A DNA stretch of 64,000 bases from Agroathelia rolfsii (Eukaryota > Basidiomycota > Agaricomycetes > Amylocorticiales > Amylocorticiaceae): the NCBI GenBank assembly GCA_018343915.1, contig JABRWF010000002.1:1984001-2048000 (forward strand). Direction: 5' to 3'. The translations under genes were made by a program, and so were the position numbers. Numbering within the stretch: the first letter of the stretch is position 1; every line of letters starts with the position of its first letter. The notes under the pieces are model-generated. The model had not been told where the DNA came from, did not search any database, and was given only the letters and a program-made list of their open reading frames with translations. Positions 10,038 through 21,203 of this stretch are shown here, piece after piece.

Positions 10038-10699
10038 ATGAGCAATCTTAAAGGAACTGCAGTATACATCAGCTGCCTACTGTCGTTACTGCTAATGACC
10101 TGGCGTATATTCAAAACAATGTCAAACACTGTAACCTCAGGCAAGCTCATCACTTTTTCAGCACAGAATTCTTCATGCTCATTCTATACGCTTATGCTTC
10201 AGTGCACATCAAGCACAACTATGTTGGAGATGACTACCCTTTTTTCTTTCCTGGATTAAACGAAAATGAAGCTGTCTTCATGACGCTGCAAGACAGCGTT
10301 CATTTCTCGCTTAATGCATCCGACCTCACCTCAAGAGCAGAATGGGACTCTTTACTTGACAATTTTGGTCCAGCAATCGGAAAAGTACGCTTAGGTGCTC
10401 AACAAAGGGTTTTTGTGGTCACTTACTATCACGAAATCCACTGCCTTCATGCCATATACCTAGGCATCACACGTCAAAGCGAGAGCAATTATACTCATAA
10501 ACATATTGAGCATTGTATCAATTATCTGCGCGAGTCCTTTTTGTGTAGATCCGCTGGGACCTTGGAATCAGGAGATTTTTTGGGCCCTACGTTCGTTGGA
10601 ACAGGGGACAATTTGGTTTGTTCAGATTGGGAGCAGGTCCATCGGGGATTGGACACTAACAATGACCAGTGGATGTCCTGGGCTACGAGATGGAATTAG
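10038..10699 (+). CDS. UstYa/DUF3328-like protein with both HxxHC motifs
   Basis: Two exons, 10038-10104 and 10167-10699, join across a 62-bp GTATAT..ACAG intron to give 199 residues. An N-terminal membrane anchor (VYISCLLSLLLMTW, then FFMLILYAYASV) spans the junction. The lumenal part has the family signature: VFMTLQDSVHF, then FVVTYYHEIHCLHA with the first HxxHC (HEIHC), HIEHCINYLRESFLC with the second (HIEHC), and CSDWEQV near the end. Family members act as oxidases or cyclases in dikaritin RiPP and cyclic-peptide pathways. Both motifs are complete, so this copy is the better candidate for activity. It lies about 1.3 kb from the degenerate relative and shares its strand and two-exon structure. 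Substrate and pathway cannot be told from this window. Confidence 0.82.
10105..10166 (+). other. Intron of the second UstYa-like gene
   Basis: This 62-bp intron runs from GTATAT to GCACAG at phase 1. I chose it because other nearby GT/AG pairs either shift the frame or leave the membrane anchor broken. An intron starting at 10131 (GTAACC) was considered but fails the phase test. Confidence 0.7.
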
Positions 10700-11188
10700 G
10701 CGTAACATGTTAAGTGTAATTGTGAATCAATTATTGATGTCATAAGAATGATAAGACTCGGATGTGATATTCTATTAGTAGTTTGCTACACTTTTTCAAG
10801 TCCCTCAATTGTTTACCATGGTGTTTCCTACCAGAGATTGAGTAGTTTTATGCATTTGCACCAAAATTTTGGATGCCATCAAAGTGCAGATTACCCTGTT
10901 CTGGTCCATCTAACGAAAAACGATTTATAGAGATAATGATGACTATTTCGACAGCATTACACGTATAGTTCAAGTTTTTGGATTTTTTGTTCTCTACTTC
11001 GGCACCACTGGCAGTTCTTCTTTCTTCGTATTCCCGAGATATTCTCAAGCCCCCAAAGTGACAATTTAAAATTGAGCTTGGGTGCTCATTTAAATGTTGA
11101 ATCTTATACAGAAGCATGTTGAACTATAAACAACCCTGCGGTATCATAACAAGAGCTTCAGCAGTCATGCAAAGATAGAGATTCTGTA
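10700..11188. other. Convergent intergenic region, no gene seen
   Basis: This lies between the 3' ends of the plus-strand UstYa-like gene and the minus-strand But2-like gene, so it should hold both terminators. I see no coding frame with support and no repeat. Confidence 0.4.
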
Positions 11189-12102
11189 TCACTGACCACT
11201 TCCGGTTTCTCCTGTTTGCACCATGACATTGTGTTTCCCGTTCTGCCACCATTCAGCATAACAATTGGCATTCTCCTCCCTATCGCTACATGCAATCTCG
11301 AACGTGAGTAGAGATTCAGATGGACAAGATACATGACGATGCCAATGGACGCCTTGATTATATTGTATATCAATTTCTGTCAGTTTGGACACGCGCTCCG
11401 GTCTATTGGAAAATGTTAATATCCTTTCATCCAAAGGTATGGTAGAATTAAGCCGAAAAATGTCCACGGTGATGTTGTTTCTTCGAATTATGGTGTCTTC
11501 CGGGGGAAGTTCTAACCTAAGTTCACAGTTTTCCATGCCCCAGTCAATAGCACGAAATTGGAACACAGTGGAGATCTTGGTATGCAAAATATGTATGAGT
11601 ATTGAGCGCCTATTAAGCGGCGTTCATGGCATCAAATACTCACGTCACTAGATAGAACGACTTTCCGCGTCAATGGTACAACCGTCCCAGACCGTGTCAT
11701 GTGTGTGGCATAGCTTTCCTTGAGTACGGTGTCCGGATATGATGCTTGGACATGGGAGACCAAGAAAGGGTCATTGTTGAATTCTCTGGGAATGGGTGGA
11801 GAGGGTCGATTTATTTTCTCAAAGCCAATGAATTGAGATGGATGACGGAGACGAAAGAGCTGATCACGATTAATAGCTGCTTTGCCTTGTGTTGGTGGTA
11901 GGTTCGAGGGCGATAATGCCAAGAATGCATTGGCAATGGTGCATAAGATGCACAATAGGATCGGCAAGTCATCGAATCCAAGCCTGTATAGCAGAACACT
12001 AAATCGTCGTTTACTCCAGTTTTGTACCACATCCTTCAAACCGAGCTCGGGGGCATCTTCAGGCGTGAAGTCTGCAAGACGCTGGTATGCAGCCCTAGCC
12101 AT
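11189..12102 (-). CDS. But2-like single-pass membrane protein
   Basis: Two exons on the minus strand, 12102-11644 and 11575-11189, join at phase 0 across a 68-bp GTGAGT..CAAG intron to give 281 residues. A short cytoplasmic N-terminus (YQRLADFTPEDAPE) precedes one membrane helix (ILLCILCTIANAFLAL). The extracytoplasmic part includes HWHRHVSC near its end. The stretch VFQFRAIDWGMENCELRLEL is typical of a family widespread in Agaricomycetes that is usually annotated with a But2 C-terminal domain (named for yeast Uba3-binding But2). No biochemical role is established for the basidiomycete members. Paired cysteines (GMENCEL, SCPSE, IACSD, NCYAE) suggest a disulfide-bonded secretory-pathway fold. 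The family name is from memory; the gene itself is well supported by frame and splice sites. Confidence 0.75.
11576..11643 (-). other. Intron of the But2-like gene
   Basis: This 68-bp intron on the minus strand has donor GTGAGT and acceptor CAAG, phase 0. Splicing joins VVLSSD to ISTVFQF. Without it, translation stops two codons after the donor. Confidence 0.8.
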
Positions 12103-12906
12103 GTCGAGAACTTGAGAGTACTACTGTAGGTAGTTGCAGGTCCAGAGGACCCGATAGCGATAATGCATCGTAATAAATCGTCTGGTCCCTGGCGAACTCG
12201 GTAAATTGACTCCGTCATGGCACCGGAATAAAATAAAATGCGATCATGGCCTTCGGAATTTGAAAGGTGACCGGTGGCCCTAGTTATAGGCTTATATGAT
12301 GGATGTCATCAATATGCATGTTTTCAATTGTTTTCAACGCCCTGGCCGGGGCCTCTTGACTGCTAGTGGTCGTTTTTAATTCATATCTAATACTAATACT
12401 TTGATATAATTAATATCGTCCAAATCTGTGACTTGATATCGGACTCGGTCATTCTGCCATCATGCACATTAGCCATGAGATAAGAACAAGTGATCATGAT
12501 AGTGTCAATTATGAATCATGATTTCGGGACCGGCTAGCACTCACGGCAGCACCAATAATAACTATCCCAAGTTAATGCCCTTTAATCCATGTGATTACTT
12601 GTACAACATCATGATCTTGATCACTGATGAACAATTCTGCTCGGAATCAAGGCTCTGCTAGCGCTAGTCATGGTCCTCATGGATGCACCGACAGTGGTGA
12701 TACGCCGCTAGTAGTGTAGCTCTTGGCAGCCTCTTGCTCAAAGGCCCCTGGTAGGTTAGACTCGTTGCACAATTGAGGCTGAGTAAATACAACAAGGCAC
12801 TCTAGTGCTGAAAAATGAAAACTATATATATATATATATGTGTGTGTGTATACATTACATACGGTTCTAAGTTTCCCCAGATCTAGTCTAACAAGTCAGC
12901 ATCAAC
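12103..12906. promoter_or_regulatory. Divergent promoter region of the But2-like and seven-TM genes
   Basis: The But2-like gene runs left and the seven-TM gene runs right, so this 804-bp space must hold both promoters. A (TA)n(TG)n tract at about 12823-12850 lies 55-85 bp upstream of the seven-TM start and could serve as an AT-rich core promoter. No other specific site can be claimed. Confidence 0.5.
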
Positions 12907-14125
12907 ATGTCCTATACACCTCCAGAGTCCGCATCTGTGATTTTTGCAGAAAAGACTTGGCTTCAGGGAGCAATCCTAACTGCAGTATCATATGGGGTGG
13001 TCCTGACACTTTCCTTCAATTGTTTCTTCCTCCAATGGCGCCAGTTTCGTCGTTCACCTACTAGCCATAATATCGTGCTTATGGTTTACGTTGCCATCGT
13101 CTTCATCTTGGGAACACTGTATATCGCCGCCTTGGCTGATTTCACGCAGCTAGCTTTCATTAGTGATAGGAATTTTCCAGGAGGCCCCAGCGAGTTTGAA
13201 ATACTTGAATACAACATACCTATTGACCAACTTGGGAACATCTGTTACGCCATTGCTGGCTGGTTTACAGATGGTATAGTGGTAATCCAACAGTCCTATT
13301 CAAACATTCAAAGCTGGTCACTCATCTAACAATACCTTTTAGGTATGGCGTACCATTGTTATCTACTCCAAAAGTAACTTCCCAATATGGCTAGTTTGGG
13401 GTTTTCCCTTGCTTTTATTTGTTGGTATCTTTGGTTAGTCAATTAGCCCCTACTACTATTACCCTATAAACAGACTGACATGAGTCTCAGCATTGAGTAT
13501 TCTCTGGATGATTATGATATCCGCACCATCTTCATCACCTTTCTATCTATCGGCCGCGAGTCAAATCAACTGGACCTCTCCATATCTCTTATTGTCTTTG
13601 ACAACAAACATGTTTCTTACCCTTCTCATTGTCGCCCGTTTGCTCTGGCATCGCTATCGGCTACGCAAAGCTCTGGGCCGTGATCATCATAGCCCCTATA
13701 CTGGTATTGCTGCCATGCTTATTGAATCCTCGATGATTTACAGCTTTGCTGCATTGCTCTTCTTGATACCGTTCGAGTTAAATAGCCCACTCGCAAATAT
13801 CATGTTCCAAGCAACACCTATAATACAGGTCAGTACATCAGATTTGCACTTTGCACGCGTTTTTAATATTTTGCCGTAATTTGGGTTTTAGATCATATCG
13901 CCATTGCTGATCATTCACCGAGTCGCGAGTGGCAAAGCATGGACATCCGAAACAGATACTATGGCTACCAGTGGAATAAATCAATCAACCCTTCAATTTG
14001 CGCCAAGTGGTACAAAGCTAACTGTTACAAGCGGATCTGGGTCTGGGGATCAGGGCACTTCAGGTGGAGAGTTGTATGATTTAGCACCTTTAGCTTTTAA
14101 GAAAGAAGCATCTGTCTCTGTATAG
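12907..14125 (+). CDS. Seven-transmembrane protein of an Agaricomycete family
   Basis: Four exons (12907-13281, 13343-13433, 13491-13828, 13892-14125) give 345 residues. I count seven hydrophobic segments: GAILTAVSYGVVLTLSF; LMVYVAIVFILGTLYIAAL; ICYAIAGWFTDGIVVW; WLVWGFPLLLFVGIFAL; YLLLSLTTNMFLTLLIVARL; AMLIESSMIYSFAALLFLI; and IIQIISPLLIIHRV. The loop FTQLAFISDRNFPGGPSEFE and the GWFTDGIVVWR segment are hallmarks of a large multi-pass family expanded in mushroom-forming fungi, mostly annotated as hypothetical membrane protein. A receptor-like topology is likely, but no ligand or signalling partner is established. The C-terminal tail is polar and Ser/Thr/Gly-rich, as expected for a cytoplasmic tail. 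All exon phases agree and no stop interrupts the joined frame. Confidence 0.85.
13282..13342 (+). other. Intron 1 of the seven-TM gene
   Basis: This 61-bp GTAATC..TTTTAG intron at phase 0 joins GIV to VWRTIVIY, restoring the family's conserved VWR motif. Confidence 0.85.
13434..13490 (+). other. Intron 2 of the seven-TM gene
   Basis: This 57-bp GTTAGT..CTCAG intron at phase 1 joins the two halves of the fourth membrane helix. A CTAC branch-like site lies inside. Confidence 0.75.
13829..13891 (+). other. Intron 3 of the seven-TM gene
   Basis: This 63-bp GTCAGT..TTTTAG intron at phase 0 joins TPIIQ to IISPLLI in the seventh helix. Confidence 0.8.
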
Positions 14126-14600
14126 TAAACCACCTAAATATAGGATAATTTATTGAATTACTGACAATGAATATCAAGGAGAACTATCTTATATGTTAGG
14201 CTCAAGCTGGTGCTGACCTGCCTATAATTGTTGAAAGTTGTTATTATTACATAATAACGCAACTCTATATAAGCATAATAAAAGCTTAAATAAATACTAT
14301 ACTTACAAATATTTATTTAAAATTTACCAAAATTTACTTATAGAGTTATTGACAAATTTATTATAGAGCATATATTTAAGTGTTTTATATAATAAGTGAA
14401 TATATGCATTTTTATTATTTATTTTATTGATTGTCTTGCTAAATCTTATCTAATTATATAGAGATGCTCTAGATAAGCATAGCAATTGATCTTTATAACT
14501 TTTAAATATATATACAAGTAACTAATATAGTATACAATTAATACAAAGGTTATGTATAGTAATGCATAGTTAAATACATAGCAATATATTACAAGATACT
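14126..14600. other. AT-rich junction between gene island and repeats
   Basis: Base content falls sharply in GC just past the seven-TM gene. No gene is seen. The terminator of that gene should be here. The sequence resembles decayed repeat DNA, but I cannot assign it to a family. Confidence 0.4.
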
Positions 14601-15204
14601 TGTTATATTATAAATTTATTTAGAATTTTTCATTATTTTTCTGATTTTCTTCTAATTTTTTCTCTAATTTTTGATATATATATATATAATATTATATAAG
14701 TGAATATTATATAAGTGCTCTACTGACTAAGCAAGTTATAAGATTAGTCATTATATAACTAGCTATTATATAACTACTAGTCATATAATATATTATGTAA
14801 GTAAGGTCTAGAGTATAGGTCTAGACTATAATACTATTATAGACTTATTATAATACTATATTACACCATTCTTAGTACTATTACACATAGACTATATATA
14901 GTGTATATAAGCTAGGTAGGATTAGTATATAATCCTGTAGTGTCTCTATCTAAAGACCCTAAATTTATTCTCTTTATCTTTAGGTAAGCATAAGTAGTAC
15001 TTTGTATTAGGTATTTATTAACATAATAAAACTTTATCTTTACAGTTCAAACTCTTAGGCTTATAGAGCCTATCTCCTCCCCCCCCCTCTCTCTTTCTAC
15101 CCTAAAATCCTCTCTATTTTGTGCTAGGAGGTTATAAGTATACTTAGTACTACTTATAGTAGAGGTGTACTTTATACTGCCTCTATATATATGTATAAGA
15201 TAGA
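14601..15204 (+). repeat. Truncated Gypsy-D LTR
   Basis: It starts TGTTATATTATAAATTTATTTAGAA and follows the Gypsy-D LTR through the TATA-like AGTATATAATCC segment, the exon-like CTTTAGGTAAGCA and the ATAATAAAAC polyadenylation-like stretch. It then loses similarity near 15041-15204. It is heavily AT-shifted compared with the copy at 38506-39423. Confidence 0.65.
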
Positions 15205-15218
15205 TTTAACCCTTCAGA

Positions 15219-15834
15219 TGTTATGAGTTGGACTTTGGGACAATATTTTTGCCAATTTTTTGGTCATTTTCTTGTATTATTTGGACTTGTATTCCCTTTG
15301 TTATCTATTTTTCTTTGTTTTCCTTAATAAAATTACCTCTTTAGGGTGTAGACTATAGGTAGTATAGTGGTCACCTGATTAGCCCTTATATATTCTAAGC
15401 CGCATGTCACAGGAGTAATCTTAGGGCTATGCATCTTTCTCCTTTATCATTATGTACAGCCTTAGAAGTATAGCCTTCTATCCCTGACCAACCCTTAATA
15501 GTTACTAGTACCAATCTGGAAATGGATCTCTATACAGTTGCCTAGTAGAGTTAGGGTAATGGTCTTTCTCTACATTACTATATTTATCCTTTATTACTCC
15601 ATCTGTATACAGACCCTTAAATCTATATATAGACCACTTATAAGTAGTATAAATAAAGCATGTAACTTGTCCTGAAGAGCTCAGCTTCAACCTCTTTGCC
15701 TTCAGGCAAGTATTAAGTTCTATACTTATTAAATAGATTACTAATAAGAATCTTTGCCTTTAGGTTTAAAACTCTTAGGCCTAGGCCCTCTCTATTAAGG
15801 GTTTGATTCCTTAACCTTATGTCTAGTATCTACA
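15219..15834 (+). repeat. Gypsy-E LTR, plus orientation
   Basis: It begins TGTTATGAGTTGG and ends GTATCTACA. Its reverse complement matches the LTR pieces at 15882-15970 with 21393-22019, and at 25679-26231 with 28124-28250. No clear target duplication is visible. Two Gypsy-E LTRs thus lie in opposite directions within 50 bp of each other. Confidence 0.6.
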
Positions 15835-15881
15835 CAAGAGTTTTCCCTCAGCTATACAATCCTTATTCTATTAAGGACGTA

Positions 15882-15970
15882 TATAGATACTTTCTTAGCT
15901 CTTGTGCAATTAATGCTCTGCTTATATTTTACATGTGTACACTATTTATTTACTTTATGAGGGGATTTAC
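15882..15970 (-). repeat. Gypsy-E LTR, left piece, split by the Copia-A copy
   Basis: This piece ends at GGGGATTTAC and resumes at 21393 after the mutated Copia-A copy. The undisturbed order GGGGGATTTACAC is seen in the related LTR near 25735, which confirms the split. Confidence 0.65.
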
Positions 15971-16159
15971 TGTTGGATAATAAGGATAATAAACAGCTAC
16001 AAATATAGCATGAACTTTTTGTATGTGTTGTAACAATAGTTTCTTTTGTATCTTTTGTATTCTTTTGTTTTATGTCTCACAATTAACATACATATATAAA
16101 ACCAATACATTTTATCTACCAAATATACAAGTCATTTTCTCATCCCATTTATTCCAATA
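15971..16159 (+). repeat. 5' LTR of Copia-A2
   Basis: This 189-bp LTR runs TGTTGGATAATAAGG to CCAATA. It differs from the Copia-A LTR by transitions such as CG to CA or TG. Confidence 0.95.
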
Positions 16160-16176
16160 GGTTATGAGCCCTATGC
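16160..16176 (+). promoter_or_regulatory. Primer binding site of Copia-A2
   Basis: GGTTATGAGCCC directly follows the LTR and is complementary to the initiator tRNA-Met anticodon arm. The last bases differ from Copia-A by one transition (CTGCGC to CTATGC). Confidence 0.8.
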
Positions 16177-16261
16177 TCTAATCAACTTCATTTAAATCCA
16201 CTACTTATAACTCAAAACTCTCTCTACTTATCTCACCCCTTGATTGACACTTGCCAAAACA

Positions 16262-19200
16262 ATGTCAAACAATACTTCCACCAGTGATCTTGGCTATATA
16301 GACTACCTTTATAGTGCCAAAAACTATAGTGCATGGAAATGGAAGATAGAAGACATACTTGAGGAGCTAGAGCTCCTTAGTTATGTAAAAGGTGAAATTG
16401 CTGAACTATAGGAGAGTAAGGATGAAGAATGCCAGGATTGGAAAAAGAAGCAGTGGAAGGTGCTTTGGGTGATCCAATTATGTATGGCTAAGAAAGTGGC
16501 TAGCACTCTTGCTATGGCCAAAACTGGTATATAGGCCTGGAATATTTTGAAAAATTGTTTTCAGGCTACAGGTAATTATGCGGCACTCACACTCAGACAC
16601 AAAATATACCAAACCTTTTGTTTAGAGGGTGAGTTCATAAAGGAATTTATTAACAAATTCAAAGCATGGCAAGATAAATTGCAGCTCATGAGCAAGCAGT
16701 TGACCAGTGAAGATTTTTGTTATTTATTTATGTTAGCTTTACCAGAGTTATAGGAGCCATTCATCAAAGTGGCATCAGGAGAGGATTACAAAGATCTAAA
16801 AAAGCTGATGTCTAAGATTGCCAAGGAAGATAACTGGCTCTATGTGTGGCATAGAACCAATGAGACCACACTTGCTTTTAAAGGTAAGACTGGAGGTCAA
16901 AACAGTGGAAAAGCACTGGTGGAATGTTTTAATTATGGTAAAAAGAGTTATATTGCTAAATTTTGTAGGTCTAAGGGCAAGAAAAAGGACAATGGCATAG
17001 CCACTAGCACGGCTAAGTCATTTTCTATTATGGCAGAAGCCCTACTCAGTGAAAAGGACAAGAATTTATAGCTAGGCAATATAGGCACCAGCATGCATGT
17101 AGCATTTGACAAATCATTTTTCAGGAATTACACCACATTAAACATTAAGCAGATCAAAGGCGCTGGTTCTGCAAAGGTTGCAGGCACTGGTAGCATTGAC
17201 ATCATTACTTATATTAGTGACAAGGCATATGAAATCACACTTAAGGATGTCTTACATGTGCCAAGTATAAAATTCAACCTTATTTCCTTGGGACGGATGG
17301 AAAAGGCAGATTTATCATTTTATTTGACAGATGGCCAAATAGATGGCATCAAGAAACCTAGCAATACAACAATCATTCAAGGCAAGTGGCTAGACAGCCA
17401 CCTTTATAAGATACATGTTGAATCCCAGCGCATCACTCCTGTGACCTACCCTATGACCCACCCTAAAACTAAAGCACAGCCACAAGGTCTAGTATAATGG
17501 TCCTGGGTTGAATGGTATTAGGCACTTGGGCACATTAATTTCCCAGCACTGCAATATTTACAGCGGAAGGGTATGGTTATGGGATTTGAGGTTACTACTA
17601 AATTACCTAAATCAACAGCATGTGAAGCATATATTCAAGCCAAGAGTCATGTGAAGAATATCCTAAAGGAGACAGCTACAAAAATCCACCAAATTGGGGA
17701 ACTTATAGTTTCAGATGTGTAGGGGCCAGCCTAGGTAACTGGCATTAATAAATACTGGTATTTCTTTTCATTTACTGATGCTGTAACCCATTACACAATG
17801 GTATATTTTTTGGACCAAAAATCTGATGCTCCTAAATTTATTCAGGCTTACAAAGTGTTTCTACTAACCTAAACAGGAAAGTAGATGAAAATACTTAGAG
17901 TAGACAATGGTAAAGAATACATTAACTCTGAGTTACAGGACTATTTATAGAAGGAGGGCATCCAAATTGAGACTATGGCTCTGTATTTATCATTCTAAAA
18001 TAGCATTGCCAAGTACATGAACTACACACTTATTAAAGCTGCAAGGGCTATGATTTTTGGTGCTAACATTAGTATCTCACTATGGCCAGAAGCTGTGGCC
18101 TATATATGCTATATCAAGAATTGTGCCCCTCATAGAAAGTTAGTTGCCGTCACACCTTATGAAGCCTTTTGGGGAAAAAAGCCTGACATTAGTCATATCC
18201 ACCCATTTGGTTCAAAAATTTGGGTCCATATTCCGGACCAGAAGCGTCATAAACTCAAACTGAAAGCCTGTAAATTCATTTTCACCGGATTCTCTGAAAC
18301 ATCACTTGTACATTGTTATTGGTCACCTCAGTCATGCCAAATCCTTACATTACGCAATGTTACATTTATGCCAAATAATCACGTCACATTATCACCTGGT
18401 CCTGTGACATCAAAGAAAATATTGATTGAAAACATATAGTCACAGGAGGAGAAGGAAGAAGAAGATGACAATGATGGAAATTGTAATAAAGAAGAAAAAG
18501 AGGAGAAAAAGAAGGAGGCTAGTGAAGATGAGGAAGAGGATGAGGAAGAGAATGAAGAAGAAAGCAACAAAAAGGGAAGCTATGATAAAGAAGAGGAGAT
18601 GCTAGAAGATAACAGTAATGAAGGAGATAATGAAGACAACAATGAAGGAGATGAAAATTCCCAAAATAAAAAACTATCTGTCAAAATCAAACCCAGAAAA
18701 TTACGCTGATTCCAGCACCTTGCTGAAAAGGAGAAAGCTAAAGAAGGCAACTTGGACGTACCTATAGAAGAAACTCACCATGATATTTATTTTGCTTACG
18801 TGTTTGGAATTATGGAGGGATAGGAGGAGCTAAGAACATGGTCTAAAGCTAACAGAAGCAGGGACACCAAGAAGTGGAAGGGGGCAATGGATTAGGAAAT
18901 GGGTTAGTTGGTAGATAGGAGAACATTCAAACTTGTAGGTCTTCTGGCCAAACGCCAAGCACTCACTTCCAAATGGGTCTACAAGATCAAAAGGGATGAA
19001 AAGAGGAATATTGTCAAGTATAAAGCTTGACTTGTTGCACATGGCTTTGAGCAGAAGCCTGGCATTGACTACAAGGAGACATTTGCTCCTGTGGTTCATT
19101 ATGATTCACTATAAATATTGTTTGCAATGGCAGCAGAGAGGGATATAGAAATTCATCAGATGGATGTAGTTGGTGCTTACCTAAATAGGAAGCTAGAGAA

Positions 19201-21196
19201 TGATATCTATATGGAGTAGCCAGAGGGATTCAACGATAGGTCTAGATGTATTTGGAAGATGGATTGGGCAATATATGGACTTAAGCAGGCCAGTAGGGTC
19301 TGGAACACCAATCTAAATCAGGCACTTATTGAACTCAGATTCACTCCTATGGCAGCTGACCCCTGTGTATATATCAGGACATACAGTGCGCAGCTTGTCA
19401 TTATTTCTGTATATGTAGATAACATGGTTATTTTTGCTAACTCAGCCAAGCTGCTTGGTGCAACCAAGGCAGCTATAGCTAGCAAATTTGAGACAACCAA
19501 CCTTGGGTAGGTCTGGCATATTCTTGGCATTGAGGTCACTAGGGACTGGTCTGTGCAGAAGCTTACTATCACAGGTCTATAAACTATAATTAGCAGTAAA
19601 CAATGGGTTGTAAAGCCTAATCCAAGGCTAGTAGTAACGCTCTTAGGGTTTCCAACCCTAAGGTTAACTATAAAGAAGTGTACTATAACTTTGACAACTA
19701 TAATAACTATAGCTATGACTTGGGACAATAAGAGTGGTATAATAGGGGCTTAGAGGCGTAAAGAGAGCCTGGGACAATGAATAACAATAATAGTATTGAT
19801 GAAAGAGGTCTGTAAGATAGGGAACATCTCTTAAACCTTAGTAACTTAAATACATAATTGTATACTATTGTTCTCCTACTTTGGTATGCTTTTCTAGTTA
19901 CTAATCCTTACCAAATAATTCAATATCATTCCTAGGTTCTTCCTTGATTATTTCAATGATTATCATGATATATTACAGTTCCTATGTAACTGTGATAGTG
20001 CCTAAAGATGGGGAATGCAAAGTTACACTCTTTTGTGTGATGTGACGTGTGACATGTCACAACCAGCACGATAGTGAAAGGAGCGGAAATAATAATATAC
20101 CTGTTTCTAAGCCTTGGGCTTAGAATTGAGCTTTGACTAAATGATGAACTATGGTTTACTGTGATATACTATGACTTATAGATAATATACTGTGGATAAA
20201 TTATGTATAATAGCCTCTACAGCATGATTTGTAGCTTGATAATAATAATAATAAATACTTGAGTAATTTCATGGTTATCTTGAGTGTATGCTGAATAAAC
20301 CTGGGTATATGCTTGGTAAACCTAAATATATGCTTGGTAGACATGATTAAATGCTATAGTGTCTATGGCATGGTATAACTATGGTTGTGACACTTACCCT
20401 ATCACAGGGTGCTTACACAAGATTTATACTCAAGAAATATCATATGACTACATCATTCCTACTTAATATACCTGTGGAACCTAATGTGAAACTTGCTAAA
20501 GCTGCCAATGGCACAACCATCACTCAAGCACCTTACCAGTCTGCTATTGGCACATTACTCTATCTGGCCATCCTCACCTAGCTGGATATCTCATTCATTA
20601 TGCAACACATCTTTTAGTTCAACTTAAGGCTGACAAACACTCACTGGAATGCTGTGAAACGCGTTTTCAGATACCTACAAGACACCATTGACGATAGCAT
20701 CACATATTCTCACACCTCTACCAAGTTGAATATCATCACTTACTCAGACACCAACTAGGCTTCCAACATCACCAACCACCAGTCTGTTACCAGTTTTGTC
20801 TTCTTACTCTGTAGTAGCCTGGTCTCATAGTCCTCCAAGAAACAACCTTCTGTGGCTCTGTCAACCATAGAAGCTAAATACATAGCCCTCAGCAGCACTA
20901 GAGGTTATACTGCCTGGGTCATCACATTTTTACAAGCAATCAGAGCCAAACCAACCAAGCCTATTACCATTTTTACTGATAACACTGCTGCTAACCAGCT
21001 CACCTATAATACTGTCTACCACTCATGTGCCAAGCACATTGATATTTACTATCATTTCATTTACAAACAAATCACTAACTATGTCATCAACATCACATAC
21101 ATACCAAGCAAGATCAATTGTGCTAATATCCTGACAAAGGCCCTTCCTGGCCCTGCTTACAAATCATTGAAGGAAATGTTGGGAATTTGTTGCTGA
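16262..21196 (+). pseudogene. Copia Gag-Pol relic of Copia-A2
   Basis: The ATG at 16262 matches the Copia-A start and the TGA at 21194-21196 matches its end. Recognisable parts are Gag; a damaged zinc knuckle (CFNYGKKSYIAKFC, with Cys and His lost); protease (DTGAS now NIGTS); integrase (17500-18430); the acidic linker (about 18440-18680, now free of CpG); RT with YVDN in place of YVDD (19413-19424); and RNase H (20850-21190). Stops are mostly TAG from CAG or TGG. It shares with Copia-A the TGA in KYKA-stop-LVA (19027-19029) and the CxxY pre-integrase motif (17621-17632). It cannot encode active enzymes. Confidence 0.93.
19567..20392 (-). repeat. Solo LTR of Gypsy-B inside Copia-A2
   Basis: It starts TATCACAGGTC (TGTCACA mutated) and ends GGTTGTGACA. 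A perfect target duplication CTTAC lies at 19562-19566 and 20393-20397. It matches the LTRs of the full element at 55263-61596 in reverse-complement sense. The Copia frame (KLTLSQG) resumes after it. Confidence 0.92.
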
Positions 21197-21203
21197 GGAG
21201 AAG

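Noticed and set aside
6585..14125. RiPP precursor peptide gene near the UstYa-like pair
   Set aside because: I found no secreted frame with repeated core segments separated by dibasic sites.
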